From NCBI GenBank assembly GCA_964036045.1, contig OZ038381.1, positions 65,162,242 to 65,226,241 of the forward strand: a stretch of 64,000 nucleotides of DNA, in the 5' to 3' direction. Positions within the stretch are counted from its first letter, which is position 1. Every line of letters begins with the position of its first letter. The notes below the pieces were generated by a model, which was not told the DNA's origin, searched no databases, and saw only the letters and a list, made by a program, of their open reading frames with translations. This document shows, in pieces, positions 61,101-64,000 of this stretch. This stretch comes from Eutreptiella sp. 'Long Island Sound 2002'. Its lineage: Eukaryota; Euglenozoa; Euglenophyceae; Eutreptiales; Eutreptiaceae. Position numbers and translations under genes: made by a program.

Positions 61101-63057
61101 TTGCGTCGTGCTTGCGTCGTGCCTGCGACATGCGTGCAACGAAGGGACGACGACAAGGGCGCCCCCCCCCCACACACCTCCGCCCCCCCGGGGGTGCGCA
61201 CGCAGGGTAGGAGGGGCGACGACGGGTGACACACTGCAGCCCCCCCCCCCCTGCAGAGGGACAGGTGCCGCGCCTCGTGCCTGCGCCATGCTTGCGTCGT
61301 GCCTGCGACGTGCGTGGTACGAAGGGAAGACGACAAGGGCGCCCCCCCCCCCCACACACACCTCCGCCCCCCCAAGGGTGGGGGATGCAGGTAGGGGGGG
61401 GCTAAAAGCGGCCCCCCCCCGGAGGACAAAGCGGCACGGTGGGGAGGCAGCGGCGAGAGGGTGCGGGACGGACCACACGACCGTGCCCGAAGAGAGCACG
61501 CGCCGTGCAAGCCCTAGCGGGGGGACCACCGGGGGTGCAAACGCAGGGTAGAAAGGGCGACGACGGGAGCCACAAGGCATGCCCCCCCCCCCCTGCACAG
61601 GGACAGGTGCCGCGCCTCATGCCTGCGCCATGCTTGCGTCGTATCTGCGACATGCGTGCAACGAAGGGAAGACGACAAGCCCCCCCCCCCCCCACACACA
61701 CACCTGCCCCCCCAAGGGTGGGGAGTGAAGGTAGGGAGGGGCGGACAGCGCCCCGCCCCCCCCGAGGACAAAGCGGCAAGGTGGGGAGGCAGCGGAGAGA
61801 GGGTGCGGAACGGACCACACTACCGTGCCCGTAGGAAGCACGCGCCGTGCAAGCCCCAGCGGGGGGGGCACCGGGGGTGCGAACGCAGGGTAGGAAGGGC
61901 GACGACTGGAGCCACACGACAAGCCCCCCCCCCCCACCTGCAGAGGGACGAGTGCCTCGCCTCGTGCCTGCGCCGTGCTTGCGACGTGCTTACGCCAGAG
62001 GACGGACAGCGAGGACGCCCCCCCCCCCCACCCCCTTCTCCCCCACCCACCCAGGAAAGGGGCGAGGACAGCGAGGAGACGGCGAGGGGACATTGGGGGG
62101 GGCAGAGGACAGACCGAGACACCGGGGGGAGAGACGAGTGGCGAGCGGTGGAGGTGCTAAAAAAAAAAAAAAAAAAGGACACCAACGCACCCGAGCAGGG
62201 ACAGACAGCAGGGGCAGACGGGACACGGTAGGAGCCTGGAAGCACGGCAAGGGGCGCGGGAAAGGGGGACACCCCTGGGGAAGAAAGCTGGGAGGCGGGG
62301 ACCAACACCGCAGCGAACGGGGGGGGGGGCGGGGTGACAAGAGCCCGCAAAAGACGCTGGTGAGGTACCCGACCTCAGGGGTTTGGGGGCCCCCCCGGTG
62401 TCCGTATCGGCCCCACCTGAGCGCAGGCAAAAAGGTGGGTTACGCCCGGGACCATTGGCCAGCGGCCCGAGGTGGCACCGGCCTGGGGGGGTGGCCAATG
62501 GGCCTGACCAGGAGCACTTCCCACGGCACGTACTGCGGTTCGTGTCCTGTGAGGGGCTGCGGGTAGGGCACACCGTCCATCGGGGTAGGCAAGAGACGCG
62601 CCTATCCCGCAAGGACTCCCCGGAGACCAACAGTGTACCCGACCCCGGTGTGGGGAAGGGCCGACGTACCTGGTTACGGCGCAGGTCCATTTGTACGGAG
62701 CGGGTACAAATGGACGGCCCGTACAACAAAGTTACACCCTGACGGGGAGTGCATGCATCGGCCCCCCCGTGGGGAAACTCCCGGAGGGAGGGACCAGAGC
62801 CAGCGTCGGGCGCCCCCCCCCCCCAACCCTGCCTGGCAACACACCCACCAACAACGGGGTAGAACCAAGGAGCACACCAAGGGGGCGACACCGGGGGCAA
62901 AGGAGCATGAAAGGGAAGGGGGGGGGGGGGGCGCAAGAGGGGAGGAAAACTATGTCGTGCAATGTGTCGTGCAACATAAGGCGAGCAGCGAGTGGAACGG
63001 GCCACAGAGTCCACCCGTACAGCCAAGTCCATAGCTCACACAGCCTTCGTTAGCTAA
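58121..63057 (+). promoter_or_regulatory. LINE2 5' leader with three monomers
   Basis: About three tandem units of 490-590 bp start near 58567, 59155 and 59645; each has two GCCTCGCG-ATTGCTCCGC-like boxes about 185 bp apart. Next come the three 65-bp units (60345-60530), the C-run region (61060-62060), an A run at 62159-62177 and the conserved 700-bp segment ending at the ATG. Confidence 0.6.
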
Positions 63058-64000
63058 ATGTCGCTATCTGTCCCCACCAATCCCGCGGAGTTGCCAGCCT
63101 TCCGGCGACGTGCCCGGCGCCTGGTGGACACGGTGTCTGATCTCGTCAGACACGGGCCGCACACGTATGCGGCGTTCCAGGCGCCCGTGGACGCGGACCG
63201 TCCAACCAGGGACAACGGATGGGACCACTTCGTCGACGTCTGCTTGCGGCAGATGTTGGCCTGCGATCCCCACCCGTACAACGCGCCTGACGTTCAGGCG
63301 CGGTTCGCAGCGGGCACGGTGCCGTTCGGGGTGCACCTGCTCAACCGACTACTCCGATGTCTACAAGATCTCGGGCAGCTCGAGGACGCGCAGCGCGGGC
63401 GGCCCCCGGTGGGACCGGCGGGGCGGCCGGGGTATGGGGCGCCGGGTGCGTTTCCGATGCCGCCGCCCCCGGGCCTCGGGCTTGCCCTTCCCACCTTTTG
63501 GGGCCTACCACCACCACCAACTCCATCTCCATCACCTACTTCATCACCCCGTCAGGTTCCCCATGATGCAGCATCACTTCCCACACCAACACGTACACCC
63601 GGCGGCTGTGCCACAGCTCCCCGTCCACCTTCACCATCACCATCACCCGGCGGCTGTGCCGCAGCACCCCGTCCACCTTCACCATCACCATCACCATCAC
63701 CGTCCGCACCAGCATGTGGTGTACCCGCATCCCCTGCCCTAGCAACACACACGACCGCCTCAGCACACGGTACCGGTGCCGGTACCGGTACCGGTGCCTG
63801 CGCCGGAGCGGGGCGCCGAGCAGCTGGGGGTGTCGCAAGGCGAGGCGCGTGGCGTGCCCCCGGGCGAGGCGGAGAGAATGGGGGCGCCTGCGGCTGCGCC
63901 ACCCCTGGCGGTGCCCCAGCCGGGGCATACCGCGGCAGGGTCTCCACCGCAGACGGTCCCGGTGCCGGATCCAGCCGTGCCGCGCGGGGCCCCGCCCGTG
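63058..64000 (+). pseudogene. LINE2 ORF1a start, frameshifted
   Basis: Begins with the same ATG and residues as LINE1 ORF1a. Near 63480-63515 it is two bases shorter than LINE1, which shifts the frame within the His-rich region. In the restored phase a CAG codon has become TAG (63740-63742). Only about one of the four 63-residue repeats of LINE1 is present. This copy is therefore inactive for ORF1a, as far as can be seen. Confidence 0.7.

Larger units (their letters stand above)
58121..64000 (+). mobile_element. LINE2, second giant LINE copy, cut by window end
   Basis: It begins directly after (TA)n and carries the same leader blocks as LINE1 in the same order, then the same ORF1 start. Its leader (4.94 kb) is about 1 kb longer because it has more monomers and a unique first 400 bp (TTTTTCTATGTC, then TCTCTTGCAG). 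Only the first 943 bp of coding sequence are in the window. Confidence 0.85.

Overview
This window looks like repeat-dominated nuclear DNA of a eukaryote. Spliceosomal GT-AG introns of roughly 70-170 nt can be read in several genes, transposons are nested in one another, and long (TA)n tracts and G/C runs are everywhere. There are no bacterial-style operons, no rRNA genes and no convincing functional tRNA gene. The lineage cannot be fixed from the sequence. A large-genome alga or protist is a guess, resting only on the GC-rich coding of the LINE and the unfamiliar transposon families.

Layout. (1) 1-7.2 kb: a DNA transposon, here called TE1 (303-6936), with a perfect 22-bp terminal inverted repeat (TIR) and a 5-bp target duplication TATTC. 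It sits inside a host reading frame on the minus strand, and the two flanks rejoin in frame. TE1 carries a multi-exon minus-strand gene or genes. (2) 7.2-11.7 kb: a decayed relative (TE2) with a recognisably homologous protein segment, a similar right end and its own dispersed palindrome. (3) 11.7-20.3 kb: mostly featureless DNA, with a Cys-rich fragment near 13.3 kb and a two-exon unknown gene at 18.6-20.3 kb. (4) 20.4-29.9 kb and 49.9-58.1 kb: arrays of one TIR repeat family, here called RU (ends near CTACACCCCTCTCC), about 1.0-1.8 kb per copy, in both orientations, always bordered by (TA)n. The arrays contain 93-bp deletion derivatives, a nested 1.4-kb hAT-like element, a second TIR family (56304-56913), and an F-box/LRR-like gene at 24.5-25.8 kb. 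(5) 29879-49877: an exceptionally long (about 20 kb) non-LTR retrotransposon (LINE1). (6) 58121-64000: the 5' part of a second copy (LINE2), running off the window.

The LINE is the most interesting object. One reading frame runs from the ATG at 33785 to the TGA at 47612 (4,610 codons) and is broken only by a TAG (38012) and a TGA (40907). The three parts are a Gag-like protein with a CCCH zinc finger; a Ulp1-like cysteine protease plus zinc-finger part; and an APE endonuclease, reverse transcriptase, RNase H and CCHC part. No ATG lies between either stop and the domain that follows it, and each stop has a GC-rich hairpin beside or around it. This suggests a gag-pro-pol arrangement expressed by stop-codon readthrough, although nonsense mutation is not excluded.

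Both LINE copies abut (TA)n. LINE1 lies in the (TA)n of the second unit of a 1,810-bp tandem duplication, so the first unit preserves an empty site. The LINE therefore appears to target (TA)n microsatellites, as do the two TIR families.
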